From Odontocerum albicorne (Eukaryota; Arthropoda; Insecta; Trichoptera; Odontoceridae): a stretch of DNA of 64,000 nucleotides. How positions within the stretch are numbered: the first letter of the stretch is position 1; each line of letters opens with the position of its first letter. The position numbers and the translations under genes were made by a program. Below, in pieces: positions 1 through 12,370 of this stretch. The notes beneath the pieces were generated by a model. It ran no database searches, was not told where the DNA came from, and worked only from the letters and a program-made list of their open reading frames with translations. The stretch spans positions 15,608,345 to 15,672,344 of the forward strand of contig OX463863.1 of NCBI GenBank assembly GCA_949825065.1, written 5' to 3'.

Positions 1-975
1 GCTTCTCTCCACTATGCATCCTTTCATGAGATTTTAAGTGATTTTTTTGGGAGAATGTCTTATCACATTGTCCACAGCTGTAAGGCTTTTCTCCACTATG
101 AATCCTTTCATGAGATTTTAAATTATCTTTTCTTAAGAACATCTTATCACATTGTCCACAGCTGTAAGGCTTCTCTCCAATATGAATCCTTTCATGACAT
201 TTTAAATTACCTTTTCGTAAGAATGTCTTATCACATTGTCCACAGCTGTAAGGCTTCTCTCCACTATGAATCCTTTCATGAGATTTTAATTGATTTTTTT
301 GGGAGAATGTCTTTTCACATTGTCCACAGCTGTAAGGCTTTTCTCCACTATGAATCTTTTCATGATATTTTAAATGTGTTTTTTGGGAGAATGTCTTATC
401 ACATTGTCCACAGCTGTAAGACTTCTCTCCACTATGAATCCTTTCATGATATTTTAAATTATTTTTTTGCGAGAATGTCTTATCACATTGTCCACAGCTA
501 TAAGGCTTCTCTCCACTATGCATCCTTTCATGAGATTTAAATTGTTTTTTTTGGGAGAATGTCCTATCACATTGTCCACAGCTGTAAGGTTTCTCTCCAC
601 AATGAATCCTTTCATGAGATTTTAAATCACTTTTTCGTAAGAATGTTTTATCACATTCTCCACAGCTGTAAGGCTTCTCTCCACTATGAATCCTTTCATG
701 AGATTTTAAATTATCTTTTCTTAAGAATATCTTATCACATTGTCCACAGCTGTGAGGCTTCTCTCCAATATGAATCCTTTCATGAGATTTTAAATCACCT
801 TTTCGTAAAAATGTCTTATTACATTGTCTACAGCTGTAAGGCTTCTCTCCACTACGAATCCTTTCATGATCTCTTAATTTATCTTTTCGTGAGAATGTCT
901 GTGAACGATTTCCACAACTATAGGATTTCTGTCTAGATGGATTATTTTTATAAATGTTGCTCATATCCCCTGAAT
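1..975 (-). CDS. C2H2 zinc-finger array exon (exon 3, copy A; runs off the window)
   Basis: Exon 3 of a poly-zinc-finger gene read leftward. It opens after a T-rich AG acceptor (AG at 976-977) in the phase that continues exon 2, with residues DSGDMSNIYKNNPSRQKS. A degenerate first finger lacks one Cys and the last His. About ten fingers of the type C-x2-C-x12-H-x3-H follow, every 28 residues (84 nt), joined by SGEKPYS linkers. I see no stop down to position 1, so the array continues outside the window. Helix positions -1 to 3 vary between fingers (RKD, QKN, QKT, RKS) while the frame CGQCDKTF...LKSHERIH is constant. Known family role: sequence-specific nuclear DNA binding. The target is unknown. 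Plus-strand ORFs here are antisense shadows. Confidence 0.85.
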
Positions 976-2384
976 CTAAAAAAATATGAAAATTAAGATA
1001 AAATCTCTGAATTATATATTTCTTTGAATATTGAAAATATAGATCTTATTGTAACAAAGCATTTCTCGATTTTTAGTTATTTGATTCATACAACAATTAA
1101 CTTGTATTGAATTGTTGACTTAGAATTTTTTTACAGAATTAAGATAAAAATATTTTAACTTTATTGTTGTATTTTCCACAGAGAAGTAATTAAATCTAAA
1201 AAAACAAAATATTAATTGCCTTATTAATAAAAGATCTAGGACTACTTATAATTAAACATGAACTTGGCATTAAATTTCCTTATGGTGGCTGCTTCCATAC
1301 AAATACCTTTCTCACTACAATACGTGTTAAATTTATATTGTTTTAAATCTTTATCATGTTGCATGTTAAAAGCGTCATTGATTTATACGGAATGGTAAAT
1401 TATTTAAAACATTCTGTCAAAATGATACCTTTCATAGTCACAGCGAGTTGTCGTTCTCAACTTTGGTATATGAGGATCGGAACACTGTACTAAGTTAAAT
1501 GTATGTATGTGGACGAGGCAAAGGAAGTATATGTTGCGATAGGAAAGTTTAGCATTCCGTCCTTTCTGTCTACTTCAACAAAGAAATGCATACATAAATG
1601 TATTAAATAAAAATATTTTCAATACAAATAACAATGATTAGGTTATAATATTATATAATGAGACCGGTATTAATGTGGACAAAACCATCCAAATACGAGA
1701 ATATGTATGTAATTCATTAATACCTTTGTGGTTCCTGATGTGGTTTATTAAACTGGCTTTGCTTTTGTACATTTCCCCACAGTCATCACACTCAAAGGGT
1801 TTCCCAGTAGCAGCATTACTTCCAGAGTCCGTGTCATGTAGTTCTGGAGGCCAAATAATTCTCATGACACTCGACACTCTGCCTGATGAGATGTCAAAAT
1901 CTAAAATATAAGATTGTTTGGATTTCCTTTAAATTTAACTTTAAATTATAAGGAAGAAAATGTTGCACACCACTTAATCTTATTTCGTTTCTATTATATG
2001 TGAAATTTATCACTCACTTAAGTCATTTTATCCAACAATTCCAGCAACACAGAATGCTATAAGGATATCTCCGACTTAAAGTCCTCTTTGACTGAATAAC
2101 TCCACCACTGAAGTTGCAGATCTCAAGTTAAAATGGAACAAACCTTAATATATATTTAATATTTTAAAACTCATAAAGCACTCACTGTACTCTGTGCGTG
2201 TGTGTCCAGCACCTGCACTGGTGAGTTGAGCGCACTCCACCTTGACATCGGTCTCTTCTATATCTATACCGTACTCCGGCACCGACAATGTCCCGAGCTT
2301 TTCAGCATCCGCTCTCTCCTCTTTCACAGATACGACCGAGGCTTCTTCATCTTCCCATTTGGGGAAAAATTCCCGGAAGTTCAT
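1..2384 (-). CDS. C2H2 zinc-finger gene, copy A (partial, spliced)
   Basis: Gene model: exon 1 2384-2186, exon 2 1900-1724, exon 3 975 to beyond the left edge. The summed phases agree (199 = 1 mod 3; 177 = 0 mod 3; exon 3 opens with two bases that complete the codon GAT), so one frame runs through all three exons. The product would be a nuclear poly-finger DNA-binding protein. Its upstream neighbour is a decayed Sailor-like transposase in the opposite direction, as for all copies. Intron 2 (976-1723) holds an antisense-looking conserved block discussed separately. Expression cannot be judged from sequence. Confidence 0.75.
1724..1900 (-). CDS. Single C2H2 finger exon (exon 2, copy A)
   Basis: A 177-nt exon bounded by an AG acceptor at 1901-1902 and a GT donor at 1722-1723, phase 1 at both ends. 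It encodes NFDISSGRVSSVMRIIWPPE, then an acidic/Ser spacer, then one canonical finger C-DD-C...H-IRN-H. The same exon with identical limits recurs in copies B, C and D, which supports the splice sites. It joins exon 1 and exon 3 in frame. The reading frame is open. Confidence 0.75.
2186..2384 (-). CDS. Acidic N-terminal exon (exon 1, copy A)
   Basis: First coding exon of copy A, 199 nt, Met at 2384, ending at a GTGAGT donor (2180-2185) in phase 1. The peptide MNFREFFPKWEDEEASVV... is rich in Glu/Asp and carries SVKEER and VKVE motifs, like the acidic N-termini common in insect poly-zinc-finger proteins. It has no ZAD-type Cys pattern. Role unknown, possibly protein interaction. Copies B, C and D share the start and donor. 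Confidence 0.75.
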
Positions 2385-3045
2385 TCCTGATTTTCTTTTC
2401 CTTACTTCTGTATCTCAATTTATTTACTATTATCCAAGGCGCCAATTGACTATAAAATAAACAGATAATATATTCACCTAGCATCGTTACTTATAAAATG
2501 TAAATGTGATAGATGTCACAAATCATCTCCTTAATAGGATTAATTCCTAAATAACGCATTCACCGCCACTATACAATGGAACTAATTTGTTATAGAATCC
2601 AAACGAATACTTAGGCTCACACAGCAAAAATACCTCGCTAGCCACAAGTATGCAAATGACACCAATGCACGTGTTTCTATATTTTTACGTCTTTATATTC
2701 CCTTTAAATATATATTTATGGTCAAGTAAGCTTCTTGATAAAAACAATAAAAATATCTCACAAAACAGATGTGTACTTGCTGAGAATATACCGTTTTACT
2801 GGCAAACTAATACACAAGAAAGACTTTATAAAATAAACCTGTAATGGACTAGAGCGCGTGTCAAGAAACCTTGTACTTTTTAACACATTGACAAGTTTAG
2901 TGCGCAATATACAAAATGTGTCAGTGTATTAGTAAGTATCTTTGCCGTGGTTGGTTGATGCGTTCCGTCAGAAGTCAGTTCTAGTCCACTGACGTTTGAA
3001 GCGTGCGCGGGCAGTGTTTATTTGACGAAAAATACGGTGACCATA

Positions 3046-4630
3046 ATGTCTGAAGTTACGAAGTTAGGAAAAGGAAGAGCATTGTGTGGACAAACTAAAG
3101 AAGTGGTTTTGAATGTTTATAATTACATCAAGAAATGACGGGACACTAGTGAGGAGGTAAATTTTCATGATTTTTATTTATTCTTCAGCGAATCACCTTA
3201 TAGTAGGAGCAGTTAAACATTTTACAATATTTATATACCTAATACAATAAAAAAAAAGTTTAGAGCAATTTATTTTTAAAAGATATTGAATTAAATAGAC
3301 AGTAATACAATATCAGTTTAGCTTGCGATCATTTTCATTTATGCCATATTAGATATACTCGTATAATAATAATCTTCTGCTATATGAAATAGTTAATGTT
3401 TTTGTGTACGAACATTTTTTATCAAGTTTTAATAATATTTTTTCCCCTTTTTTCAGAGAATGATTCTTATAAACGAAATTTCGACGGCAACTGGGGTATC
3501 GCCAAGAACTATTAAAACGATAACATCTTCCTTTAACAAAAACGGAAAAGGAGATGCCATTAGGTGTCTAAAAAAAAACAAGAAATTGACAAAACATAGT
3601 AAATGTGTAATAAGGAGGTTTATATATGATTTTCACATTAAAGAAAAAATGTTGCCTACAATCCCAAAATTATTTCTAGTGTTGAGAGAATCAATTAATT
3701 TTAATGGATCTGAGTCAACCCTGAGAAAAATAATAAAAAAAATTTAATTTCGCTGGCATGCAACGCGAGACAATTTAAATATTTTGAGGGAAAAACCAGA
3801 CATAGTATTTGAAAGAATATCATATTTAAGGGCAGTCAAACAAAACCGAGAAGCAGGTAGAAGAATCGTGTACACGGATGAAACATATGTTCATACTAGC
3901 CACGGGTCATCGAGAGCATGGAGCGATCAATCTGAAGAGGCACTCTGAAAGCTCATTTCAAAGGGATCCTGTTTCATTATTGTACATGCTGAAAGTGAAA
4001 AAGTTTCATATCTAAAGGTTTCATTCTCATATACAAATCTCACCAAAAAACTGGAGATTAGCATGATTACATGAACTACGACAACTACCAGAAATGGCTT
4101 ACGGAAAAACTTATTCCCAACTTAGAACCGAGATCTGTGGTGGTAATCGATAACGCTTCATACCATAATAAAGTAATGAATCCTGCACCAACATCAAATT
4201 CCAAGAAGGCCGATATGATTCAATGGCTGACTCAGAGGAGTGTCCCTTTTTCAAGTGAAATGCTTAAGCCAGAATTATATCGGTTAATCTTAAGACACAA
4301 AAATGTATTCAAGGAACACACCATCGATAGGTTATTTCAGAATAATGGACCCGATGTTTAACGGCTTCCACCCTACCATCCAGATCTCAATCCAATAGAA
4401 AAGGTTTGAGCTTGGGGGCTCTAGAAATACTGATATAACGTTGAGTTCTGTCGAAAGGTTGGTCAAAGAGAAGGTTTCTTTGATTTGGAGCGACGAGTGG
4501 AGTAATGTTTGCCGGCATGTATGGTACAGGAAACGGAATTCCAATACTGGGAAAATGAAGTATGTTAGCTGTGGACAGTATTACTGATCTCAATCAATTT
4601 TTAATAAATATTGATTCAAGCGACGATTAA
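3046..4630 (+). pseudogene. Sailor-like (DDE, Tc1/mariner superfamily) transposase relic, copy A
   Basis: A short first exon MSEVTKLGKGRALCG... (3046-3156) ends at GAG|GTAAAT. After about 300 nt the frame resumes at a CAG acceptor (3456) with RMILINEISTATGVSPRT, a helix-turn-helix-like start. Catalytic blocks are visible: YTDETYVH (3875-3900), VVIDNASYH (4143-4170) and HPDLNPIEKV (about 4375-4405). The second Asp and the Glu are about 82 residues apart, the spacing I recall for the DD82E/Sailor group. Lesions: TGA in exon 1 (KK*RDTSEE), frameshifts near 3740 and 3945-4070, and TAA at 4359. It ends near NIDSSDD. A cut-and-paste DNA transposon relic fixed head to head with the zinc-finger gene. 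Confidence 0.75.
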
Positions 4631-5399
4631 TTGGCCTCAGTATTTATTAGTGTTAATTGTGTTTTCTTTGCATATTGAATAAATTATTTGATTTTACACA
4701 GACCATTTATTTCATTATTGTCATTAGGTACATACGTCAATCTGATATTATATTATTATTATGGCAAGTATTTTATTGGAAAAAAAAATACCAGATAGAC
4801 AATATTTAAAAATATATAATACTATATTACAAAATAAATTAAAATATGGTCATCCTAGACTATCAGTGCACACTATCGTGAAACCCATTCTACTTAACAG
4901 CAATTAACTGTTCCTGGGGAATCACTTTATATTGAGGAAAATAAAAACACTTATGTGGAACAGTACACAAAAATAGGAATATTTTTTCTCATGTCTAAAT
5001 GCAAATATCAAAGAAACTGTGCTGAAGTACGTGGGTACACTTTTGAAGTGTTATAATTGTCGCCACGAAAATTCAAATGTTAAGGAAACTCGCATTTTTT
5101 AACGGGAACGCTAAATAATATGTTGCTTCTGGTTTTGAGATTATTTAAACACATTTTAATAAAAATAAGACGCAAAAGTGAAACAATGTCAACAAAACAA
5201 AATGCATGACGAGTTTTGTTAATAATATCGATTAAAATATAAAACAGTGAACATTACCTCGGAGCCAAGGTATTGAGGAAATCGGTTGCAGTACAGCAGC
5301 AATATTACAGAAACACTGTGTCTCTCTCAAATACTGTCCGTTGCTGTGAAGTCTTACAAAGGAAGGAAAGCACGCAAATAATGCCACGAAGGAAAATGT

Positions 5400-5660
5400 C
5401 ATTTTTTTCTTCTTCCTAAATAGTGGCCGTACACTCCTATATATGAAGGAGTATACGCCAGCGTCAAGTGATGCAAATGTCATTTTAACAGCTCAATTTA
5501 AATTACACCATAGATAAAATTATTCTTCTTGAATAATGGCCGTGATCTCTTATATGATTCTTTCTGGTCGTCGGCCCAGTTCAAATTTAACTACACCATA
5601 GATAAAATTGTTTTTCTTGAATAATGGCCATGAGCTCAATTATATGGAGTATACGCCAGT
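5400..5660. repeat. Short hairpin-forming repeat (three copies)
   Basis: Three versions of a roughly 45-bp motif lie at 5412-5465, 5523-5560 (partial) and 5613-5657. The core reads GAATAATGGCCGTGAGCTC, then CCTATATATGAAGGAGT, then ATACGCCAGTG, and can fold because CTCC/GGAG and GGCCGT/TACGCC face each other. Other copies: 25640-25705, 25756-25805, 26383-26430, 40363-40420, 63763-63815 and 63884-63935. I do not recognise the family. Confidence 0.6.
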
Positions 5661-5952
5661 GCTGATGGAAAATCATGAGCACCAATTTTTATGTAAGTTA
5701 ATGGACTAATTCTGTAATGGTGCTCATTAAAACCAGGTTCATTTGTTCTTTACATTTCAAAGGTTATTTTATATTTGTACCAATGCTGGTGTATTTTCAT
5801 AATGAATTAATGTCGTAATAGTACCTGTTAAATGTTGTAATAGTACCTGTTAATGTCGTAATAGTACGTGAATATTTTATATTTCTACCAATGTTTATTT
5901 CATTTTGTAATTAAATAACGTTGTACTGATTAATTTAGACACAAGTTTCATA

Positions 5953-8514
5953 ATAACTACCGATTAATTTAGACAAGATTCAGAACGAATTTTATTGTGT
6001 TTCAACTGCCTACAGTTTGTTTTAATTTAATAATATCGATAATTTTAACGGCAGGCTTCTAGATTTAATACATTAAAATATTTGCACCAAAGTGCAACAC
6101 GCCCCTTTTCATCTTGTACCTAAATATCTTCATCACCCGGCACTAGAATTCGATCACAGTCTTCTTGATCAAGGACAAAATAAATGCATCTCCAAAAAAT
6201 TTGAAGAATTCAGTGTTTAAAAAATGACGATTTGACAAAGGAGATTTCCATTCCTTATATCTGAAGACAAGGGATATTAACTGGGATCCCTTATATTCTA
6301 TTTTGGACGTGAACGAGGTGGCAGCATATTTGTATGAACATGTTTATTGCGTATTTGATGAGCGCTTTCCCGTAAAACCTAAAGGGCTACGTAAGTGGCA
6401 ATACCCGAGGTGGTTCACAAGTGAAATTGTTAGGAATATTAGACTTAAAGATTCTCTTCACAGAAAATGGAAGCACTCTTGTCGTCTGAGTGACTACGAT
6501 GCGTTCAAAAGTGCTCGCGCTCAGCTCAAACATAACATTCGCACAGCTTATAAAGACTTGTCGAATGGTACGTGAACCAAAACTATTTTGGAATCATATT
6601 AAATCCATGCGTAACGATTCTCCAGTGCTTAATGTTATGAATTGGGGTGGGAATCAAATAACTGGTCCCGAAATATCTTCTGCATTCGCAAATTATTTTT
6701 CAACAGTTTATTGTAGGGACTCCGAGGCATTTGTTTTCGATGAACACCATACTTCCTCGGGATTTAACCTAAGCATCACTACACTTGATATACTCAAACA
6801 AATAAAGTTGATGAAAAACACGAAAGCAGTTGGGCCGGACGGAGTACCTACATTCTTTCTTAAGGGCTGTAGTGAATTGCTTTCTGCACCTCATGCTTAC
6901 ATATTTAATCTTGTCTACCGAGTCCATACTTTTCTAAGTGAATGGAAAGACTAGAGTTATTCCCATATTTAAAAATGGTTCTAGGGACGACGTAACCAAC
7001 TACAGACCTATCACCATACTTTCTTCAATAGCTAAGCTCCTAGAAATGTTTATGGATCGCACACTAAGGTCGTTAGTGGACCCATATATAATTGATGAGC
7101 AGCATGGCTTCAGAAGAGGCAGATCTACTGAATCCAATCTTATGGTCTTCACCGACTATGTTTCAAGGGCTGTAGATAGTGGCAATCAGATTGATTGTTG
7201 GTATCATGACTTTGCAAAAGCTTTTGATCGCGTCAATCACAAAAAAATATTAGAAAAAATGAGTGAACTTGGGATCCCAGGTAACTTACTAAGGCTGCTG
7301 TCTGATTATCTTACAGAAAGAAAACAATTTGTTTCACATGGAATCTACAACTCCGATTACTTCACTGCCTACTCAGGTGTTCCGCAGGGGTCTTATCTTA
7401 GACCTACCTTATTTCTTATTTTTATTAATGATATAGGTAGTTTTACAAAAAAATCCACATTTCTTCTATTTGCTGATGACCTCAAAATCTTTAAAAAAAA
7501 TTGTCCTTATACCGACTGCTTTGACCTAGTCAGATCTCAACAACGTTTGTGAGTGGAGCCACAATAATAAATTATATTTCAATGCATCAAAGTGCAAAAT
7601 TATGTCGTATCATCGCTCACACGTCTTGAAATTCCATAAATATACACTAGAATCTATACCTATACCCCGCACAGATAATATTAAAGATCTGCGTGTCTTG
7701 TTCCACAGCAATCTAGCGTTTGGTCCTCACATAGAAGTTATGTGCAACTCAGCTTATAAAACTCTAGGATTTGTAATGAGAATCTTTAAGTCGTTTAAAT
7801 CAAATTATAATCAAAACGTTGTTTAATTTATTGATCCGTAGCAAACTAGAAAGCAATGCTTGCATTTGGGGCCCTGTGAGGGCGCAGAACTCGTTCATGG
7901 TGGAGAAAGTACAAAAAAAATATCTACGATATCTCTATATGAGAGAGTTCGGTGTCTATCCATGGCTTTATCCTACTCAGTTCCTGCTGGGCATGCTCGG
8001 GTATAACTCCTTGAGCGTAAGAAGAGATCTGCGTCTCCTGGTATACATTGACAAACTCGTTCGAGGAGTTGTGAGCTGTTCAGCATTACTGCAAAGATAA
8101 GCGTTAAATGTTCCTAACAATTACACTAGACTGCGCCGGCAAGAACTGTTCTCAATAACATACGCAAGAACGGGTCTTCCAGCCCCTATGCCTGTTGGAA
8201 GGGCCTTAACTCTTCTGAACGGGACTGCTTCGGATATTGACATATTTCATAACCAAAAGCAAAAGTAAATTTTCTTCTTAGATTGAGCGTGTTAGAAAGC
8301 GCTCATCAACATACTTAAGTGACTGTGAATATATTGTATGTGTATCATATGTTTGTGTGTATATACTCGTTTGTATGCATATGCATTATTTTTTATTTTA
8401 TGTAATTTAAATTTATTTTTTCTATGTAATTTTTCTTCTTTTTTAATGTGTTGTATTTTTCAAAGTGATTGGGCTAAGCTTGTTTTGAAAAAAAAAAAAA
8501 TAAAAAATAATATG
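5953..8514 (+). mobile_element. Jockey-type non-LTR retrotransposon, 5' truncated, with target duplication
   Basis: The element is flanked by a perfect 15-bp direct repeat, GACACAAGTTTCATA, at 5938-5952 and 8515-8529. It ends in an A-rich tail (8485-8514). Only the reverse-transcriptase ORF and its 3' UTR remain; endonuclease and ORF1 are missing, as expected from 5' truncation during target-primed reverse transcription. Confidence 0.85.
6264..8268 (+). pseudogene. Jockey-like reverse transcriptase, frameshifted
   Basis: Three main open pieces (6264-6575, 6490-6954, 6938-7552) and smaller ones to 8268 together spell a LINE RT. Recognisable motifs are KAVGPDGVPTFFLK, NYRPITILSSIAKLLE, DEQHGFRRGRST, DFAKAFDRVNH, SGVPQGS and the catalytic LLFADDLKIF near 7465. 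The thumb/C-terminal part follows (ASKCKIMSYHR, KVQKKYLRYLY). At least four frameshifts or stops (about 6560, 6950, 7550, 7825, 8098) make it inactive. Role when intact: RNA-dependent DNA synthesis for retrotransposition. Confidence 0.8.
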
Positions 8515-8574
8515 GACACAAGTTTCATAGACTAATTTGACAAGTCATTTTGATGCGATGAGGGTTTCATTCCA

Positions 8575-11300
8575 GCGTGTATTTCACATATTGCCACTTA
8601 CGAAAATCTTGTACAACTCATCTTTCTTCATGGCCTTCCAAATGTCTTCTATAGTTTCTACCTCATCTCTGAATATTGGGTCAGTAGTAAAATGATGACT
8701 TCATAACAATGGTAGGATGATAACTTCATTACTCGTGAAGTGCATGGAACGACACTTTTTCAGCCTAGTGTCCGAGGGTATAAGGATACTTATGACTACG
8801 GTCATATCTATTCTTAAAAAAAAATGGTAGGATAACTTCATAAAAATGTTAGGATGATAAGTAATGAGGTGCATGGAACGACACAAGCACTTTTTCCACG
8901 TAGTGTTCGAGGGTATAAGTATACCTATGACTTCGGTCATATCTATTCTTAAAAAAAAATGATAGGATGATAACAATTGTAGGATGACAACTCCATAACA
9001 ATGTTAGGATGATAATTCTTATGAGACTTGTTAAGAAAAAACTCTTAGGCAATTTTTTATAGAAAATTTCCTAAAAAAAATCTTTATATTATATTTATTT
9101 CCTTATTCGTAACGACAAGCGATGTGAAGAACTTGTATTTGTCAATAAAAAATCAAATTTTGTGATTGCTTTTATGTAATATTTATTTTATACTAAATTG
9201 TCTGACTGCAAAAAAATATGAATATTGTATGTATTTCAATATTTTTTTAAATAATTATATATTTAAAATACATAATTAAGAAAATAAATATCAGAAACGA
9301 AGGTAATAAAAGGAATTTGGTCATTTATTTGACATAAACAAAATTATATGATGCTACATTTTAGAAGTTAGTTAGTAAATAGTATTTAGATTTTTACAAA
9401 ATACATTTTGAAGTGCATCTAATTGAAGTTTCTCGAATGCGGCCTTATTACGTTAGGTTACAGCTAACTTATTGTTACCTCACAACATGAAAACATTTCC
9501 TATCCCTGGCCTAGATCATTTATGGTTATTAAAATTGCAATACAGATGGCATAATGCGGTTATAAAAATTGTGATACAGATGGAATAATGCGGTTATTGA
9601 AATTGTGATACAGATGGTATAATGCGGGTAGGTTATTGAAATTGTGATACAGATAGTATAATGCAAATAGGCAGAGAGGAGAGAATGCCAGAAGCATAGA
9701 AAAGATTTTAAAGAAAAAAACCCTTTTAAACTGAATATCCATCAAACCTATATTTATTTAATTGTTTTTATTTTGATTTCATTGACACTTTGGAATAGTG
9801 AGATAAAAAATGTTTTCATGTCCTTTTATTTACAAAAATTCAAGATCAATATTTCTTGGCAATTTCCTTATAAATTCTAGAAAAAATTGTTAGGCATCTT
9901 TAGAGCTAGTCTGTACTTGTCTCTCTTAGAAATGATCTGTCAATCCAGCTGAAGTATGAAATTCCACAGTCTTAATTTCTTTAATTCAGAAACATTTTCT
10001 TCTTCCTCTTAAGATAGACCTATAGTCTATAATTATCAGGACTGCGTGTATCTCTTGAGATGTTGATTCCCAGCATCCTTCCACCTTCTTTGAGATCTTC
10101 CTGAGGGTTGTCTCATATAAGGACCTCTTTTATTATCAATCCTTATACATTCCCAAATCATTGCATCACAACCTTCTTCCTTCTCTCTTGACGGTTGATA
10201 TATTCTTGCAAATATTCACTATTAAATAAAACCCCAATAAATCTCTTTTCACACTTTTGATACTTAACAGCCCTTACCTTTTAACAATAAGTGTCAGTCA
10301 AATTGTTTCCTAATCTCAGCTTTCATAGAAATGTGACAAATTTATCTATGAGCTTTAAAAAATATGTTTAATTAGATGAATTGTACTTTTTAATTAACAA
10401 AATTTTTATGTCAAAACTAATATTAATTTTATCTTTGTGACAATGTTGGATTTTTTGAAGAATTATTTATTTTTTTAATTATAATTTTGTCCAAGTTATT
10501 TGTTTCTCAAACAATATTTAACTGACAAATAATTATTTGAAATCATTAGGAATATAAAAAAAATAATAAGTTAAGTATTTTCAGGAAACTCATTCTCAGT
10601 AAATACAAAATTATATATCATATGTTATTTATGTAAGAATTTAAAACATGATTTATATTTAAAAAAATGAATCTTGACCCTTTAAGACCCGATCAAATTT
10701 AAAACAATCTTACCCAATAACCAGCTTGATTTTTAAAGAATTTTGATGAAAGAGAAGTGTTTACTTAATAATTCTGATTAAAGGGAAGGTTTACAAAAAA
10801 AACTGATTAAAGGGAAGAGTTTACTAAAATTGCTATAAATATTAGGAATATTGTAATGAAACTTTAAATATTTGTTTAGTCTAGCACTGTATATTCCACT
10901 TTATATAACAGTACGAGTATAGCTTTACCAATTTCAAGGTTTGTACCTTATCATCAGGGGAGCACAAAAAAGACTTGTTTGTGTCAATTGCTGTTGTTGA
11001 TGTTAATTTCTCTACATTTTCATTTTCACTGACCTCAAATTCGTCGGCCACGTCATCCTCTTCTTCAACAAAGTCTTCTGTGTCTGTTATATTATCGATT
11101 GCCTCAAATTCTGAATCACTATAATATTCTTCTTCATCTAACGATAAACAATATTTTTTTTTGAAAATTTATCGCAAAGTTTTCAAAATATAACATGTTA
11201 ATAATTTTAAATATTGTTTTGCATGGTGCATAAAAGCGTTACAAGGAAAATTGAATAAACCAAATAATTTACTATTTATAGTTAAGGCATTAACACTGCG
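8575..11300. repeat. Long AT-rich segment duplicated at 42.4-45.7 kb (part also at 25.9-27.0 kb)
   Basis: The stretch beginning TTTCACATATTGCCAC (about 8580) is repeated in the same order from about 42355, and its right part (10090-10860) recurs at 25885-27020. Internal minor repeats occur: GATAACTTCATAACAATGGTAGG (8690-9020) and the unit TTGTGATACAGATGG..ATAATGCGG (9540-9665, three times). I see no convincing gene; short ORFs here are AT-rich noise. Confidence 0.65.
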
Positions 11301-11320
11301 GAGGTTAAAATACATTGTCA

Positions 11321-11519
11321 TTTGTTTGGTCACACACTGTTTATTCCACTTTATATAATGGTACGGGTATAACCCTACCAGTTTCAAAGTTTTTACCTTA
11401 TCTTCAAGAGAACACAAACAAGTCTTGTTTGTACTTCCCTGATGATGAGATGAAAACCTTGAAACCGGTAAGGTTATACCGTTATATAAAATGGACTAAA
11501 CAGTGTCAGACTAAACAAA
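11321..11519. mobile_element. Foldback MITE, about 199 bp
   Basis: The two halves are imperfect reverse complements over about 90 bp: the left end TTTGTTTGGTCACACACTGT mirrors the right end ACAGTGTCAGACTAAACAAA, with a short centre around AACAAGTCTTGTT. Single half-copies lie at about 10871-10995 and 44115-44185. No coding sequence. No clear target duplication could be fixed. A non-autonomous DNA element is the simplest reading. Confidence 0.6.
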
Positions 11520-12370
11520 TTACAATTAATTAGATTTAATACACGTTGCCCATTTAGAGTATCATATTGTAAACACGTCATTACACGCACATAATATATT
11601 CCAGCAGACGCATGCTGGACTTCCCCACAATGCGCGACATGCTCGCCTGCAAACACTTGCTTGTTAAAACCTGTTGAACTGAATCACTGATCAGTGGAAT
11701 TTTTTGTGTTTATTTGGAAAATAAAGTAACCACCACATCTTTAATTCTGAGTTATTCATTGTAAATACAATCTGTCAGGTTTTTTACCAGGTGGCAATCT
11801 GTGCCAACTAATCACTAAACAAAGTACAATGTCTTTAACTCATCCAATACTGAGAACACGCCTGGTGTGTCCATGTGAACATCTGCTTCATGCTCAAAAC
11901 ACGCGCGGCGTATCCATGACTAAATATTGTTAGTGTATTACATCAGCATACGATATTCGTTCATTACTTTGGAATATTCCATCGCATTCGGGCGTTTTCC
12001 CATGTGCATTGCTTTTTAAAGTTAAGTTTACACCCGCAGTTGTAAATAATATTTTTTCTAGTTTTTATTCAGTTTGTTTTCACTGTGATATTGTGGTATT
12101 ATTTTCAGAGACTGGATAATAATATTAATTGGACTATTTCTTTAGCGCTGTTTTGTTAAAAGGTCACTGCAAGGGATATTTATCGTGTGATAGATGTATT
12201 TTGTTTATTTTTTCTAGTTATTTTAAATTTTGAATGAGTGACATAGTGAATTGTGAGCAAAAAGAAGTGACTTTTGAAAAATATATTATAGTAATTTGTG
12301 TACTTAGTGATATTTAGTATCATATAAGCTTCTGTTTGATTTTACGAAAAAAATATGTTTACCTTGAAGA

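Noticed and set aside
1638..1877. Stand-alone gene starting at 1877
   Set aside because: The first codon there is GTG inside an exon. The segment is exon 2, bounded by AG and GT, and needs splicing.
2202..2460. Plus-strand ORFs opposite the acidic exon (2202-2390, 2242-2460; also 23153-23341, 61840-62098)
   Set aside because: Shadows of exon 1, which has a start, an acidic family motif and a conserved donor on the minus strand.
2449..2462. TATAAAATA motif upstream of each exon 1
   Set aside because: It is oriented away from the zinc-finger gene and lies about 590 bp from the divergent transposase start, in very AT-rich DNA; not enough to call a promoter.
4332..4593. Minus-strand ORFs at 4332-4593, 24568-24829 and 55713-55974
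   Set aside because: Reverse reading of the Sailor C-terminal region; the plus strand carries the catalytic motifs.
8338..9052. Hydrophobic small ORFs (8338-8535, 8701-9052)
   Set aside because: They lie in the LINE 3' UTR and in a minor tandem repeat; AT-rich noise.
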